From contig JARXPE010000006.1 in NCBI GenBank assembly GCA_029887795.1, forward strand, positions 1 to 57,410: a DNA stretch of 57,410 bases, read 5' to 3'. Under the pieces are notes generated by a model. The model ran no database searches. It had not been told where the DNA came from and saw only the letters and a list, made by a program, of their open reading frames with translations. This DNA is from Thermoproteota archaeon. GTDB taxonomy: Archaea > Thermoproteota > Methanomethylicia > Methanomethylicales > Methanomethylicaceae. This document shows positions 44,071 through 54,192 of the stretch, one piece after another (the first letter of the stretch is position 1; the number at the start of each line of letters is the position of its first letter). The translations under genes were made by a program, and so were the position numbers.

Positions 44071-45153
44071 GATGGAAGAAGCCCCTCCCAATATAGAAAG
44101 GCAAATGTATGGTGATGATGGAGACACCGCAAAGCCGATATAACCCATTGCTAAGGGTCCCAGGAGTTCTCCCAAACCTATTGATGATTCGAAAATACCG
44201 GCGTACAGCCCTCTCGAAGGAAGGGAAAGCATCAATACAAGTGAATGTGCATACAGAAGCCCAAGAGATAAGCCCAAAAGAGAAACAGATGCAAAAAGAC
44301 CAATCTCTGAAGGGGCAGCCCATGATATAAACATCGACAAGCTCAGTAAAGCCATACCTATCGGCATTGTGGCACTCCCCATGACCGCCATTATCCTCGA
44401 GAAGAAAAAGAACACGAGCGTCCTCACCAGTCCGACCATGCCGATTAAATATCCTATCACGGACGGGGAGATCCCGTTCTTTGTGGCATATGAAGGGAAT
44501 AAAGAAAAGAAGGAAAGCACCGAGAAGCCCCACATTAACATCACGTAAGAGGCTGCGATTACCAAGGATCTATATGGTTTTGCTGTTAAAATCTCTTCAG
44601 GATCTGAGTTGTTTATATTTAAAGAAAAGAAAGCAGCTATACCGAGTACCATCATTAAACCAACCACAAAAAACAGCTGTGCGAGATCGATAAAAAACAC
44701 CATGAGCCCCATCGCCATGGATCCGAACATATAACCGGAACTCCATGCAACGCTATACAGTCCAACGGCTCTATTTCGCGACGCGCATCTCGTTACATCC
44801 CCCACAAAAGCCTCTGTAGAGGGCCAGATCATAGAAAATGATATGCCTTCCAATATTCTGAGAATGGCGATTTGATTCAGGCTTGTTGATAATACATACA
44901 TAAACGATGTGATAAGGTAGATCAGTATCCCAGACAAGATAAGTGGGCGTCGCCCAATTCTATCAGACATCTTTCCAAATAGAAATGGTGCGAAAAAGTA
45001 TGGTAGGGCTACGAGCGTTCCTATTATGCCAAGCTCCCACTCGTTAGCCGAGAACTTTAAGGTTGCAAATAGAGGTACGGCGGGGGTCATTATACCGAAG
45101 CCTACTGAGATGGAGAACACTCCAATATAGAACCGAATGAGCATAGGATCCAT
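44017..45153 (-). CDS. MFS transporter, 12-helix type
   Basis: The 378-residue protein has about 12 helices and the MFS motif A (GKMSDRIGRRPLI) after helix 2. It begins RFYIGVFSISVGFGIMTPAVPLF, typical of sugar or drug efflux members. No substrate can be assigned. The ATG at 45,153 has GGTGGTC upstream. The C terminus overlaps the thioredoxin gene tail to tail. Confidence 0.85.
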   Translation of the reverse strand: MDPMLIRFYIGVFSISVGFGIMTPAVPLFATLKFSANEWELGIIGTLVALPYFFAPFLFGKMSDRIGRRPLILSGILIYLITSFMYVLSTSLNQIAILRILEGISFSMIWPSTEAFVGDVTRCASRNRAVGLYSVAWSSGYMFGSMAMGLMVFFIDLAQLFFVVGLMMVLGIAAFFSLNINNSDPEEILTAKPYRSLVIAASYVMLMWGFSVLSFFSLFPSYATKNGISPSVIGYLIGMVGLVRTLVFFFFSRIMAVMGSATMPIGMALLSLSMFISWAAPSEIGLFASVSLLGLSLGLLYAHSLVLMLSLPSRGLYAGIFESSIGLGELLGPLAMGYIGFAVSPSSPYICLSILGGASSILAFLFITRGQKKRFKIS

Positions 45154-45290
45154 GCCAGACCACCCCGCATCCACCCTCCGAGCGAGATCTGCAGGATGAA
45201 ACGCCTATTTTTATAGTTTTAGCTATGTGTGGGATATCATTTACGGTGATTTGAGTTTCTGGTCTTCAACCTCAATTCTCAATTCTTCTC

Positions 45291-46712
45291 TTAAACCCCA
45301 GTCTTAATTCTCTTCTTACTCCTCGATAAAGATGTGAAGACTCCGATTACACAAAGCACTGCAAATATCAGAAATGCGAAACGCATGCCTGAAATGAAAT
45401 CACCCAAATTGCTGGTCTTAAGTATATCCGATCCCACAAATATCGAAAGTACAAGCGTAGCCAATGCTATGCTAAAGGTCTGCCCTAATGTTCTCATCGT
45501 TGAAAGAATTGCGGAGGCTACGCCAAATAACCCCCTCTCAACAGAAGACATAATTGCGTTTGTATTGGGGGAGCTGAACAAAGCAAAGCCAATGCCCATC
45601 AAAACTAGTATTGCGACTATGGACATGATTTCCGTATCTGCGTTTATAGTTGAGAGAACAAATAGACCGATAGCGTTCAGTGCAATCCCCACAGAAGCGA
45701 CCTTGCCCGGCTCAATTCTGTCTGACAGCCACCCTGCCATTGGTGAGAGCAAGGCCTGCAAAATAGGCTGCGCCACTAGTATCGTTCCTGCCACTTGGGG
45801 AGTCAATCCCTTCACTATCTGAAGGTAGATGCTGAGGAGAAAAGAGAGGGCATAGGTCGCTGCATAATTTATTAGCGCAGATATATTGGATAAAGAAAAA
45901 TTTAGGTTATTTATAAAAAGTCTGATGTCAAATACTGGATATTTGATTCGCCCCTCCCAGACCACTAGGCATGCCATAGTGAAAGTACCTATTAAAATGG
46001 CATAAAATGGAAGCCTCGAATATCCGCCACTATATGAAGAGAATGAAAGCGTCCCCCACATGATGGTAGCTAGCGAGATTCCATAAAGTAAAGACCCAAG
46101 GATATCGAAACGCTCTTCTGGAGTACCCTTCCATTCCTGCCTCAGACGAAGCGCAATCATTAGCGTGAGAAGTGCTACAAAAACGTTCATGTAAAAGATG
46201 CTCCTCCATCCAAAGTGCTGTGTTAAGATTCCTCCGAGAAACGGACCGAGAGCTATAGAAGTGTAGACTGAAGCAACATTTATTCCAAGGACTTTTCCCC
46301 TATCCTGGGGCGGGAAAACAGAACTTAATATAGCCACAGAGGTGGCTGCAAGCATGGCCCCTCCTATACCCTGAAAGATCCTAGATACAATCAATACCAA
46401 AGCGGAATCTGCGATAGAAGCTAGCAATGAGGAAGTTGTATACACTATTAGTCCTACGAGAAAGATTTTCTTCCTACCTACAATATCTGCCACCTTGCCA
46501 AACGGAAGGAGGAATACGGCTGTGGTGAGCAGAAAGGATGTTTGAACCCAGCCAAGCATGACGGTGTCGAGACCAAGCTCAAGCCCGATATTTGGCAATG
46601 CAATATTGGTGGCGGACGAGATAAAAGGAGTCAAGAATGATGCAGAAGTAGTGGTCAAGAGCGCTACTATTTTGACTTCTCTTTGGGGGGTCACTGTGGG
46701 GCGTTCTTTCAT
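45291..46712 (-). CDS. MFS multidrug exporter, 14-helix DHA2 (EmrB/QacA) type
   Basis: The 473-residue protein has about 14 helices, an opening SATNIALPNIGLELGLD, motif A (GKVADIVGRKKIF), and a FQGIGGAMLAATSVAIL segment like DHA2 exporters. A proton-driven export role for lipophilic compounds is expected from the family. It is downstream of the nitroreductase on the same strand with a gap of under 30 bases. Confidence 0.88.
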   Translation of the reverse strand: MKERPTVTPQREVKIVALLTTTSASFLTPFISSATNIALPNIGLELGLDTVMLGWVQTSFLLTTAVFLLPFGKVADIVGRKKIFLVGLIVYTTSSLLASIADSALVLIVSRIFQGIGGAMLAATSVAILSSVFPPQDRGKVLGINVASVYTSIALGPFLGGILTQHFGWRSIFYMNVFVALLTLMIALRLRQEWKGTPEERFDILGSLLYGISLATIMWGTLSFSSYSGGYSRLPFYAILIGTFTMACLVVWEGRIKYPVFDIRLFINNLNFSLSNISALINYAATYALSFLLSIYLQIVKGLTPQVAGTILVAQPILQALLSPMAGWLSDRIEPGKVASVGIALNAIGLFVLSTINADTEIMSIVAILVLMGIGFALFSSPNTNAIMSSVERGLFGVASAILSTMRTLGQTFSIALATLVLSIFVGSDILKTSNLGDFISGMRFAFLIFAVLCVIGVFTSLSRSKKRIKTGV

Positions 46713-46739
46713 ATCAGGATTTATAACATACTCAGGATT

Positions 46740-47297
46740 TTAAGGTTGCTGAGTTGAGTCGTTTTTTATATTTAAGGAAATGCCGAACTCTTCTGCACTA
46801 ACTATCTCGTTCAACCTCTTTTTTGCCCTCACTTTACTAATGATTTTACCTATTAGATCTTTACCTTCTCGAGGATATCCCAGAGCCAGCATCGCAATCA
46901 CGCGGTACCCTTCTGGAACTTTTAACAGCTTTTTTACTTCCATTTCGTCAAAACTGCCTATCCAACAAGAACCTAATCCCTCATTTGTTGCAGCGATTAC
47001 CATATTCTGGAGCGCGATGGCAGTGTCTATAGCATACCATTTTGGAGAGAGCCGCTCGTTTCCACATCCTACTATTACCACTGGCGCCTCCGAAAGGAAT
47101 CTTGCAAACCTGCCAGTGGAGAGAGCCCTCTGCTTTTCTTTATCGGTGACCACAATAAAATGCCAGGGCTGCAGGTTCATAGCTGATGGGGCAAGCCTTC
47201 CCGCCTCTAAAATTCGCTCCAGTACGCTCCTAGGGATGGGGTCTTCTAAATAGGATCTCACTGATCTCCTCTTGGTGATGGCTTCAAAGGCATCCAT
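46740..47297 (-). CDS. Nitroreductase-family flavoprotein
   Basis: The 185-residue FMN protein has TKRRSVRSYLEDPIP, EAGRLAPSAMNLQPWHFIVV and GLGSCWIGSFDE, typical of NfsB-like nitroreductases. It would use a reduced pyridine nucleotide or F420H2 on an unknown acceptor. Start ATG follows GGTGGC; a GTG nine bases upstream lies in that site. The exporter gene downstream suggests joint work in detoxification. Confidence 0.88.
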   Translation of the reverse strand: MDAFEAITKRRSVRSYLEDPIPRSVLERILEAGRLAPSAMNLQPWHFIVVTDKEKQRALSTGRFARFLSEAPVVIVGCGNERLSPKWYAIDTAIALQNMVIAATNEGLGSCWIGSFDEMEVKKLLKVPEGYRVIAMLALGYPREGKDLIGKIISKVRAKKRLNEIVSAEEFGISLNIKNDSTQQP

Positions 47298-47336
47298 CAA
47301 AGCCACCTGCCATTAATGTTTTATTTTTTGTTTTTT

Positions 47337-47354
47337 CTTTTACTTTTACTTTTA
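47337..47354. repeat. Short hexamer repeat upstream of the nitroreductase gene
   Basis: Three copies of CTTTTA lie in a pyrimidine-rich tract between the nitroreductase start and the radical SAM gene. It is purine-rich on the coding (minus) strand and may be a simple slippage tract. Confidence 0.5.
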
Positions 47355-47433
47355 CTGTACTTTTCCTTTCTCAATTTAAAAATTCTCGCAGATTTGCCTT
47401 TGAGTATTAGGGATATTCCATATAACACAACGC

Positions 47434-48207
47434 TCAAGGAAATGCAAACTCGCATCGCACACTATATTCCCTGCATAGCGCCTCCAGCCGGGCGAACTGT
47501 TCTCGAAAAGAGCCTCTACGGCTGATTTCCTCTTGGTTCATAACAATCTTTAATCGCTGGAGGACTGTGGGCTTGATGTTTAGGCGGTCGTATATTATCT
47601 TGCTCTTTGTCTTTGCCCCGAGCCGAACGATGCGCTCCATCTCCTCAGGAGAATCGTTGTACCCAGGTATAATCGGTCCATAAAAGATCCAGGTGTTTAT
47701 CCCAACTGAAGAGATAGTTTCGAGCGCTGAAATTCTCTCTTCTGGAGGAGGAGCCCCTGGCTCGAACTTCATCTGGAATTCTTTATCAGTAGAGGTTATT
47801 GTGAAACCAACATCGAATTTTTTGCCTATCATCAAGTCAATATCCCTAGTTACCAGAGGCGACTTCGTCTGTATGGACACGGGGAATCCTGCTGAGCTCA
47901 AAATTATTAGCGCCCTTCTAGTTATCTCCAGCTCCCTCTCAGCTGGCTGGTAGGGATCTGTGGCCGTGCTCACCCCAACGACCCCTGGGGCCTTCTTCTT
48001 GACCTCTGCCCTCAATATCTCGAGAACTTTATCTTTAACGAAGACGTCTCGTCCCCACTTTAGGTCAGGCATAATATTTCTCATTACATCTGGGACGTAA
48101 CAGTAAAGACAACCATGCATGCACCCCCAGTAAGGGTTGAAGGAATATACCAGCCCTGGAAGCGTACTCCTTGAAAGTGCCGTCTTGCATGGTCGTGACT
48201 CTATCAA
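47434..48207 (-). CDS. Radical SAM protein, spore photoproduct lyase-like (SplB / Rv2578c family)
   Basis: The 257-residue protein has NPYWGCMHGCLYCYVPD with radical SAM cysteines C29, C33, C36, then the STATDPYQPAERELEITRRALI and SIQTKSPLVTRDIDL segments typical of SplB-like archaeal proteins. TTG start overlaps the stop of the Nre-family gene (TTGA). Pairing with an Nre protein suggests a role in DNA damage, but the substrate is unknown. Confidence 0.87.
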   Translation of the reverse strand: MIESRPCKTALSRSTLPGLVYSFNPYWGCMHGCLYCYVPDVMRNIMPDLKWGRDVFVKDKVLEILRAEVKKKAPGVVGVSTATDPYQPAERELEITRRALIILSSAGFPVSIQTKSPLVTRDIDLMIGKKFDVGFTITSTDKEFQMKFEPGAPPPEERISALETISSVGINTWIFYGPIIPGYNDSPEEMERIVRLGAKTKSKIIYDRLNIKPTVLQRLKIVMNQEEISRRGSFREQFARLEALCREYSVRCEFAFP

Positions 48208-49502
48208 AGCAGATCGACCCTTCTGACGTAATCATCAATTCGCCTCTGAAGCAGGGAGTCCTTAAGGATAAAGCTTCTCTCTGCCCATTTCACTATTGGC
48301 ACTCTCATGAATTTCTTGATATACTTGAGTGCGGACCTTAGATCCTCAAAGACCGCAGGTTTAGATCTCAGCATTGACCTTACATTTTCCCTCACGAACC
48401 AGACGCCGAGAGGCAGAGGGAATTCAGGCAGTATCTCCCTGATTACCAACACTGTAGCTTGTCTCCTTATTCCCCTCAGGAATTCGGTCACCGCTAGCCT
48501 CGTTGCGAAGTAGCACCCGCCGATATCTGGATAAGTGGTCCTTCCCCAGTAACTTTCATAGTCTCCGATTACAGAGGGCAATGAGGAGGAGGGGTTCCAG
48601 AAGGTTCCGGGGAACCACGCCTCCATCCACTCAAAGGACCACTTCCTTGGTATGAAAATTGCGGCAAAGTTGTTATGCATATAGGCATGAACAAAAACTA
48701 GGTACTTGTCTACTGTCTCATAGTCCTTTATCTCTTCTATGAGCCTTTGAGATATGACGCTATCCACGGCTGTTATTGACCAACGGGTGGGTACAAGCCT
48801 CCTATTCTTGAGTGTTCCAAATATGCCCATGCTGAATGCTCTCTGTATCTTTGATACAGGGGCACCGTTAGTGTAGAGATCCATGACGGCATCTCCTGCC
48901 CTTAAATCTCCATCGTAGTACGCCTTTTCTATCCTGTGATCCACCTTCAAAGACGCGACTTCAAAATGCTTCATGGGAGCAGAGGGTCCAAACGGCTGCG
49001 AGTTGTCATCTATGATGATCGAGCCAAACGGCACCTTGAGGAACTGAACCTCAGTATCTGCAGCTGATGCCCCCATTGCAAGCTCTTGAAGTGTTTCGAT
49101 TAACCTCCCTCCTGTTCTGGCGGACTCGATTGGGACTAGAACCTTCCCCCTTATCAGAGAGTACCTGTAACTGACGATGTCCTCAACACTCTCACCCATC
49201 CACCTCTCCGGGAGGTCCATGATCTCCGTGTTCCCAAGCATTGGGGGAACCATGGGACCAACAAATACCTTTGGGTATCCAAAGCGTCCTACGAAGACGG
49301 ATGGCGGAGACGACCCCACGAACTCCTTTTTATCTACAACATTCAGGTTTTTGACAAATGCCCTAGCCTTAAGATCTATGGGGCAAACCGACTTGCCACA
49401 GAGGCGGCGCCCGCCCCTGCACAGCAAGCAAAGAGAAGCTTCCCTAGATACCACTTTTACCTTTGTGGACTCTGGGATGATGTGGGCATAACGATCTTTC
49501 AT
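48204..49502 (-). CDS. nreA: Nre-family DNA repair protein (NreA-like)
   Basis: The 432-residue protein matches archaeal Nre (DUF650/DUF651). It has an N-terminal zinc site C25, C28, C35, C40 (CLLCRGG, then CGKSVCP), followed by VGRFGYPKVFVGPM and a large core ending in VPIVKWAERSFILKDSLLQRRIDDY. Haloarchaeal Nre acts in DNA repair with PCNA through a C-terminal PIP motif; I see no clear QxxLxxFF here. It overlaps the radical SAM gene by four bases. Confidence 0.87.
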   Translation of the reverse strand: MKDRYAHIIPESTKVKVVSREASLCLLCRGGRRLCGKSVCPIDLKARAFVKNLNVVDKKEFVGSSPPSVFVGRFGYPKVFVGPMVPPMLGNTEIMDLPERWMGESVEDIVSYRYSLIRGKVLVPIESARTGGRLIETLQELAMGASAADTEVQFLKVPFGSIIIDDNSQPFGPSAPMKHFEVASLKVDHRIEKAYYDGDLRAGDAVMDLYTNGAPVSKIQRAFSMGIFGTLKNRRLVPTRWSITAVDSVISQRLIEEIKDYETVDKYLVFVHAYMHNNFAAIFIPRKWSFEWMEAWFPGTFWNPSSSLPSVIGDYESYWGRTTYPDIGGCYFATRLAVTEFLRGIRRQATVLVIREILPEFPLPLGVWFVRENVRSMLRSKPAVFEDLRSALKYIKKFMRVPIVKWAERSFILKDSLLQRRIDDYVRRVDLL

Positions 49503-49614
49503 CGAATATTCCTATCCATCGATGGGTATTTATTTTATTTGTAACTTGGAATGCATATTCTAAAATTTTTTATCACCTACGTTAGAATAATTAGGGTGTG
49601 GGTGGGTAAGCGCT

Positions 49615-50544
49615 TTGGATGTAGAACTCCTCGCCTTCGACAGCATGGGAGTAAGATCAATGTGCACATTTGTTGATGCCGGAGATCTAAGGATAATAAT
49701 TGACCCGGGCGTATCGCTCGCACCAAGAAGGTTTGGGCTACCCCCCCACAGACTAGAGTTGGAGAGACTGAATGAGCTTGCAAAGGTTATTACGGAGAAA
49801 GCCGCGATATCAGATGTAATAATCATAACACACTACCACTACGATCACCACGACCTCGGGGACATAATTCCTCTAGAGATATATGACAAAAAGATCGTCC
49901 TAATCAAGGATCCAAAGAACAACATAAACAGAAGCCAAGGGGACTTCAGGGCGCCCCTTTTCTTGGGCATAATAAAAGAGAAAGCCGAGAAGGTGGAGGT
50001 CGCAGACGGCAAGTCCTTCCAGATCGGGAAGACGAAGATAGAGTTCTCGAGAGCAGTTTTCCACGGCTCGAGTAGCCTGTTGGGTTACGTGGTGGAGGTC
50101 ATGGTGGAGGCGGACGGTGACAGGGTCATTCACACATCTGACGTTCAGGGCCCAATCTCTGATGATCAGATGGCATTTTTGTTGAATAAAAAACCTCGGC
50201 TAGTCATAGCAGACGGTCCAATGATCTACATGCTGGGTTACCGTTACTCATATGAGAACTTGGAGTCCTCCATGAGAAACCTTGGCAGGCTAATAGAAGA
50301 GGGTATTGAAGAACTTGTCGTGGATCACCATTTCCTTAGGGATAAGAACTACTCTCAATACATGAAGGGTTTGGAAGACGCGCACCCTGGTGCAAAGATC
50401 TGCACCGCAGCCGAGTACATGGGAAAGGAAGTTGAGTTGCTGGAAGCAAAAAGGGTGGAGCTCTACGGTTCGCAGTGCTCAGAGATAAGGAGAAAGATGC
50501 GAACGTCAGGTGTCAGGACAGGATCGGTAATGGATGAAGAATGA
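49615..50544 (+). CDS. UPF0282 metallo-beta-lactamase-fold protein
   Basis: The 309-residue protein has HYHYDHHD (H73, H75, D77, H78), VFHGSSSLLGYVVE, a HTSDVQGP strand, and the late VVDHHFLRD, matching the archaeal UPF0282 family. The fold is a two-metal hydrolase. Natural substrate is unknown. The TTG start follows GGGTGGGTAAG. It diverges from the Nre operon. Confidence 0.88.
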   Translation: MDVELLAFDSMGVRSMCTFVDAGDLRIIIDPGVSLAPRRFGLPPHRLELERLNELAKVITEKAAISDVIIITHYHYDHHDLGDIIPLEIYDKKIVLIKDPKNNINRSQGDFRAPLFLGIIKEKAEKVEVADGKSFQIGKTKIEFSRAVFHGSSSLLGYVVEVMVEADGDRVIHTSDVQGPISDDQMAFLLNKKPRLVIADGPMIYMLGYRYSYENLESSMRNLGRLIEEGIEELVVDHHFLRDKNYSQYMKGLEDAHPGAKICTAAEYMGKEVELLEAKRVELYGSQCSEIRRKMRTSGVRTGSVMDEE

Positions 50545-50794
50545 TTATTCCCTCTTCGAAACGACCTTGAATCTAATTTTATATTTTGATTTGTGAATTC
50601 GTCTCTTGAAAACATCATCGGAATGGACCTGCCGCTATTAACTCGCTCTCTCGCCTTGTGGAAGGGTTATTTCCGGCGAAAACAAAGCCTCTAGCTGTTT
50701 GAAAACAATTCTAACTGATGAAGGTTTTAGTTTTCTAGTTATAAGGTCGTCAACATTGAGTAAAGTTTACGATTGTGGGATATGGTGCTTAGCT
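50545..50794. other. Intergenic stretch of about 250 bases
   Basis: This lies between the UPF0282 gene and the convergent YHS-domain gene. I see no gene, tRNA, hairpin or repeat in it. Confidence 0.4.
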
Positions 50795-50935
50795 CTAGAC
50801 ATACTTCTCCGGATCAGCATCAAACTCTTTCTTGCAACCAGCCGAGCAGAAGTAGTATGTCTTTCCTTTGTATTGAGATTTATATTCCGCGGTTCTCTCA
50901 TCTACTACCATCTTGCAGATAGGATCTATTGCCAA
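50795..50935 (-). CDS. YHS-domain small metal-binding protein
   Basis: The 46-residue protein has DPICKMVVDE and Y-x-FCSAGCKKEFDADPEKY, the full YHS domain (C7, C30, C34). YHS domains bind metal and often accompany copper or heavy-metal P-type ATPases; a CopA gene is 0.85 kb away. The TTG start lies four bases after GGTGAT. A GTG at 50,944 (49 residues) with GGAGGAG upstream is an alternative. Confidence 0.82.
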   Translation of the reverse strand: MAIDPICKMVVDERTAEYKSQYKGKTYYFCSAGCKKEFDADPEKYV

Positions 50936-51084
50936 ATATATCACCGTAATATTTACTCCTCCGCATTATATTATCATTTCCGGTCATCATCTTGACTCAT
51001 GATCAATTTTTTTATCCGCAAGAAGATGAATTTGCAGAAAAGGATATTATGGCACCGAAATAATGTTGTCTGTTGGGGGACTAA

Positions 51085-51720
51085 TTGAACTCCAAGAGTC
51101 TTAAAGACGAGATAAGGACGAAAGTCTGGAGGGCACTGATGGAGAAGAATGCCGCTCTCCCCCCTTTCCCGATCTTCGGAAGGATCCCGAACTTCAGAGG
51201 TGCTGGTGAGGCGGCTGAGAGGCTGAAGAGCCTTACGAACTATAGGAGTGCTGAAGCCATCCTGTGTAACCCTGACTCCCCCCAGAGGCCTGTCAGAGAG
51301 ATGATCTTGCGGGACGGTAAGATTTTGATCGTCGCCACGCCAAGAATGTCAAAAGGCTTCATGGCAATAGAAAGGTCGGATGATCCCTTCTACGATTCTA
51401 CAATAAGGGGTCTGATGGAGAGGGGAAGACCCGTTAATCCTGGAGATTACAAAATTGATCTTTTCATCGCCGGCTCTGTCGCTGTTAGCCGGGAGGGATA
51501 CAGGCTAGGCAAGGGTACGGCATATTCAGACACGGAATATAACCTATGGAAAAGGGCAGGCTCCATAGACGAAAAAACGATCTCGATAACCACGGTCCAT
51601 GACCTCCAAGTCTTGGATTACGTTCCTAGAGACGAGTGGGACGTACCCGTCGATTTAATAATCACTCCTACCAGAACCATGTGGACCGTGCTGGGATCTA
51701 AGAGACTAAACCTGTTTTAG
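51085..51720 (+). CDS. 5-formyltetrahydrofolate cyclo-ligase-like protein
   Basis: The 211-residue protein has the family's NPDSPQRPVREMILRDGK, a nucleotide-binding GKGTAYSDTEYNL variant of the usual GxGxGYYD, and PVDLIITPTRTMW at the C terminus. Bacterial members convert 5-formyl-THF to methenyl-THF. Archaea often use other pterins, so the substrate is uncertain. Start TTG follows GGGGGACTAA. Confidence 0.83.
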   Translation: MNSKSLKDEIRTKVWRALMEKNAALPPFPIFGRIPNFRGAGEAAERLKSLTNYRSAEAILCNPDSPQRPVREMILRDGKILIVATPRMSKGFMAIERSDDPFYDSTIRGLMERGRPVNPGDYKIDLFIAGSVAVSREGYRLGKGTAYSDTEYNLWKRAGSIDEKTISITTVHDLQVLDYVPRDEWDVPVDLIITPTRTMWTVLGSKRLNLF

Positions 51721-51786
51721 CAGTATCTTCGCAATTTATACCAACACCGTTAAAACTCTGCATTGAGTATCTTTTAGGCGATACCC

Positions 51787-54156
51787 ATGCGAAAGAAAGC
51801 GGTTATTGGAATTGAGGGGATGCACTGCGCAACATGTGCCTCCCTTATCGAGAAGTCAATAAAGCGAATAGATGGGGTCAGTAGTGTAGAGGTCAGCTTT
51901 GGGTCCAATTCCGCCTTCGTGGAGTATGAAGATGAAAAAGCCAACCTCAAAAGCATCGCAAAAGCTGTCGAGGATGCAGGGTACAAGGTGGTGATGGAGA
52001 GGGCGATAATATTCGTCGACGACATGAGGTGCGCATCCTGTATAGCGAAGATTGAGGAAGAGCTGATGAAACATGAGGGCGTCTATGCTGCCAATGCAAA
52101 CTTGGCGACGAAGACCGTGGTGGTGGAATACGACCCAAAAACAATAAACCCGAGGCATTTGAGGGATGTAATAAAAGATCTGGGCTATAGTCCTGTCCTC
52201 GGCGAAGAGAGTTTTGAGTCTGAATCAAAGAAAAAAAGGCAAAGGATGGACTTCTTAATAAGCCTTACACTTGCCATACCTATAACTGTTGCCAGTATGA
52301 TAATGATGCACTTCCCGAATAGGGAGTTAGTTCTCTTTTTACTAACAACCCCGGTCTTGGTTGTGGGGGGCAGGAGTTTCTACACTGGAGCTTACAAATC
52401 CCTGAAAAGGGGTTACTCGGACATGAATGTTCTTGTTGCGCTTGGAGTTTCTGCGGCTTATCTGTTCAGCGTCTTTAACACATTTTTCAGCCAAGGAGAT
52501 GTGTACTACGAGGTAGCAGCTTTGCTGATAACCTTTGTGCTTCTTGGAAGGTACCTCGAAGAGATAGCCAAAGCGAGGGCTTCGTCCGCCATAAGGAAGC
52601 TGATGGAGCTCCGACCAAAGACCGCGAGGGTCCTCAGGGATGGAAAGGAGCAGGAGGTTGCCACTGAGGACGTGAGTGTGGGAGAAATTCTGATCGTAAA
52701 ACCTGGCGAGTCCATACCAGTGGACGGGGTCATCGTCTCAGGCAGAGCAACTGTGGACGAATCAATGGTGACGGGTGAAAGTATTCCCGTAGAGAAGAAG
52801 GAGGGCGACAGTGTCATAGGAGGGACCATAGACAAGACAGGTCTCATCACTATTAAGGCGACAAAAGTCGGGAAAGATACCTTCATCTCCCAAGTCGTTA
52901 GGTTTGTGGAAGAGGCACAGGCTAGGAAGGCACCTATCCAAAGGTTTGCAGATAGAGTCGCATCCCGCTTTGTCCCAGCGGTCGTTGGTATTGCGCTTAT
53001 AACATTCATTGCTTGGACGCTCCTGGGAAGACCGATCAGCTTTTCACTAATGATGACCATATCCGTTCTTGTCATAGCCTGTCCCTGCGCTTTGGGTCTT
53101 GCAACCCCCACAGCGATAATGGTAGGTCTGGGAAAAGGGGCGGAGATGGGCATTTTGATAAAGGGGGGAGAAGTTCTAGAAAAGATTAGGCAATTAACCA
53201 CAGTCGTCTTCGATAAGACGGGTACCTTGACGCAGGGAAGACCAAAAGTGGTTAAGGTCGTGGAGCTTGCGGGTGTTAGCGAGGACGAGGTGATAAGATT
53301 GGCTGCCTCCTTGGAGAAGGGATCCGAACACCCCCTGGCAAAGGCCATTGTCGAGCACTCCGATGGAATGAATCTGTACAAGCTTGATGAGTTTGAAGAG
53401 TACCCTGGCGAGGGTGCTATAGGAAAGATTCTGGGGAGAAAGGCGGTGGTTGGGAAAAGAGCTTTCTTTGAAAGGCTTGGGATTAGCCTTCCCAACCCTG
53501 AAGCCGTAAAGGAACTGGAAGAAGAGGGTATAACTACTGTGGTCGTATTCTACGACGGCAGGGTTGTTGGGGTCATTGGGATATTCGACGAGCCCAAGCA
53601 CGGAGCAATTGATGTGGTGAACGCCCTCAAAAACATGGGCCTAAAAGTAATAATGCTGACTGGGGACAATGAGAGGGTCGCAAAAGCCGTCGCCGAGTCC
53701 TTGGGAATAGATCGATTTATTGCAGGCGTTAAACCAGACGAGAAAGCGGGAGTCATAGCCAAACTCCAAGCAGAGGGCGAGATTGTGGCTATGGTGGGGG
53801 ACGGAATTAATGATGCACCTGCACTTACCCAAGCAGACGTTGGAATAGCAATCGGCAGCGGTACGGAGATAGCCAAGGAGGCGGGCGAGATCATTCTCAC
53901 AGGAGGGGACCTCGAGGGGGTTGTGCTCGCCATTGACCTGAGCAACAAGACCATGAGGAAAATAAAGGAGAATATGTTCTGGGCGCTTATCTATAACACC
54001 TTGGGAATACCAATAGCCGCTGGGGTCCTCTACCCCACACTGGTCCTGAGACCCGAGATCGCGGCCCTTGCCATGTCCTTGAGCTCGGTCTCCGTCGTCT
54101 CCAATTCGCTCCTCCTAAGGAGGTACAGGGCACCCACGAAAAAAGAGGAAAATTAA
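51787..54156 (+). CDS. copA: Copper-exporting P1B-type ATPase
   Basis: The 789-residue ATPase has two heavy-metal-binding domains with CATC (14-17) and CASC (82-85), about eight transmembrane helices, the ion channel motif CPC (432-434), TGES, the phosphorylated DKTGT (476-480), SEHPLAKAI and [10 protein letters not shown]. It exports Cu(I), possibly Ag(I), with ATP. The YHS gene nearby on the other strand fits copper handling. Confidence 0.95.
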   Translation: MRKKAVIGIEGMHCATCASLIEKSIKRIDGVSSVEVSFGSNSAFVEYEDEKANLKSIAKAVEDAGYKVVMERAIIFVDDMRCASCIAKIEEELMKHEGVYAANANLATKTVVVEYDPKTINPRHLRDVIKDLGYSPVLGEESFESESKKKRQRMDFLISLTLAIPITVASMIMMHFPNRELVLFLLTTPVLVVGGRSFYTGAYKSLKRGYSDMNVLVALGVSAAYLFSVFNTFFSQGDVYYEVAALLITFVLLGRYLEEIAKARASSAIRKLMELRPKTARVLRDGKEQEVATEDVSVGEILIVKPGESIPVDGVIVSGRATVDESMVTGESIPVEKKEGDSVIGGTIDKTGLITIKATKVGKDTFISQVVRFVEEAQARKAPIQRFADRVASRFVPAVVGIALITFIAWTLLGRPISFSLMMTISVLVIACPCALGLATPTAIMVGLGKGAEMGILIKGGEVLEKIRQLTTVVFDKTGTLTQGRPKVVKVVELAGVSEDEVIRLAASLEKGSEHPLAKAIVEHSDGMNLYKLDEFEEYPGEGAIGKILGRKAVVGKRAFFERLGISLPNPEAVKELEEEGITTVVVFYDGRVVGVIGIFDEPKHGAIDVVNALKNMGLKVIMLTGDNERVAKAVAESLGIDRFIAGVKPDEKAGVIAKLQAEGEIVAMVGDGINDAPALTQADVGIAIGSGTEIAKEAGEIILTGGDLEGVVLAIDLSNKTMRKIKENMFWALIYNTLGIPIAAGVLYPTLVLRPEIAALAMSLSSVSVVSNSLLLRRYRAPTKKEEN

Positions 54157-54192
54157 AGAGGACCGAGCATCAGATTTTTAACTGGTGTTTTC

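Noticed and set aside
50699-50995. Open frame of 98 codons on the plus strand
   Set aside because: It is antisense to the YHS-domain gene, which carries the recognisable motif; the plus-strand product is Ser/Leu-rich and unlike any family.
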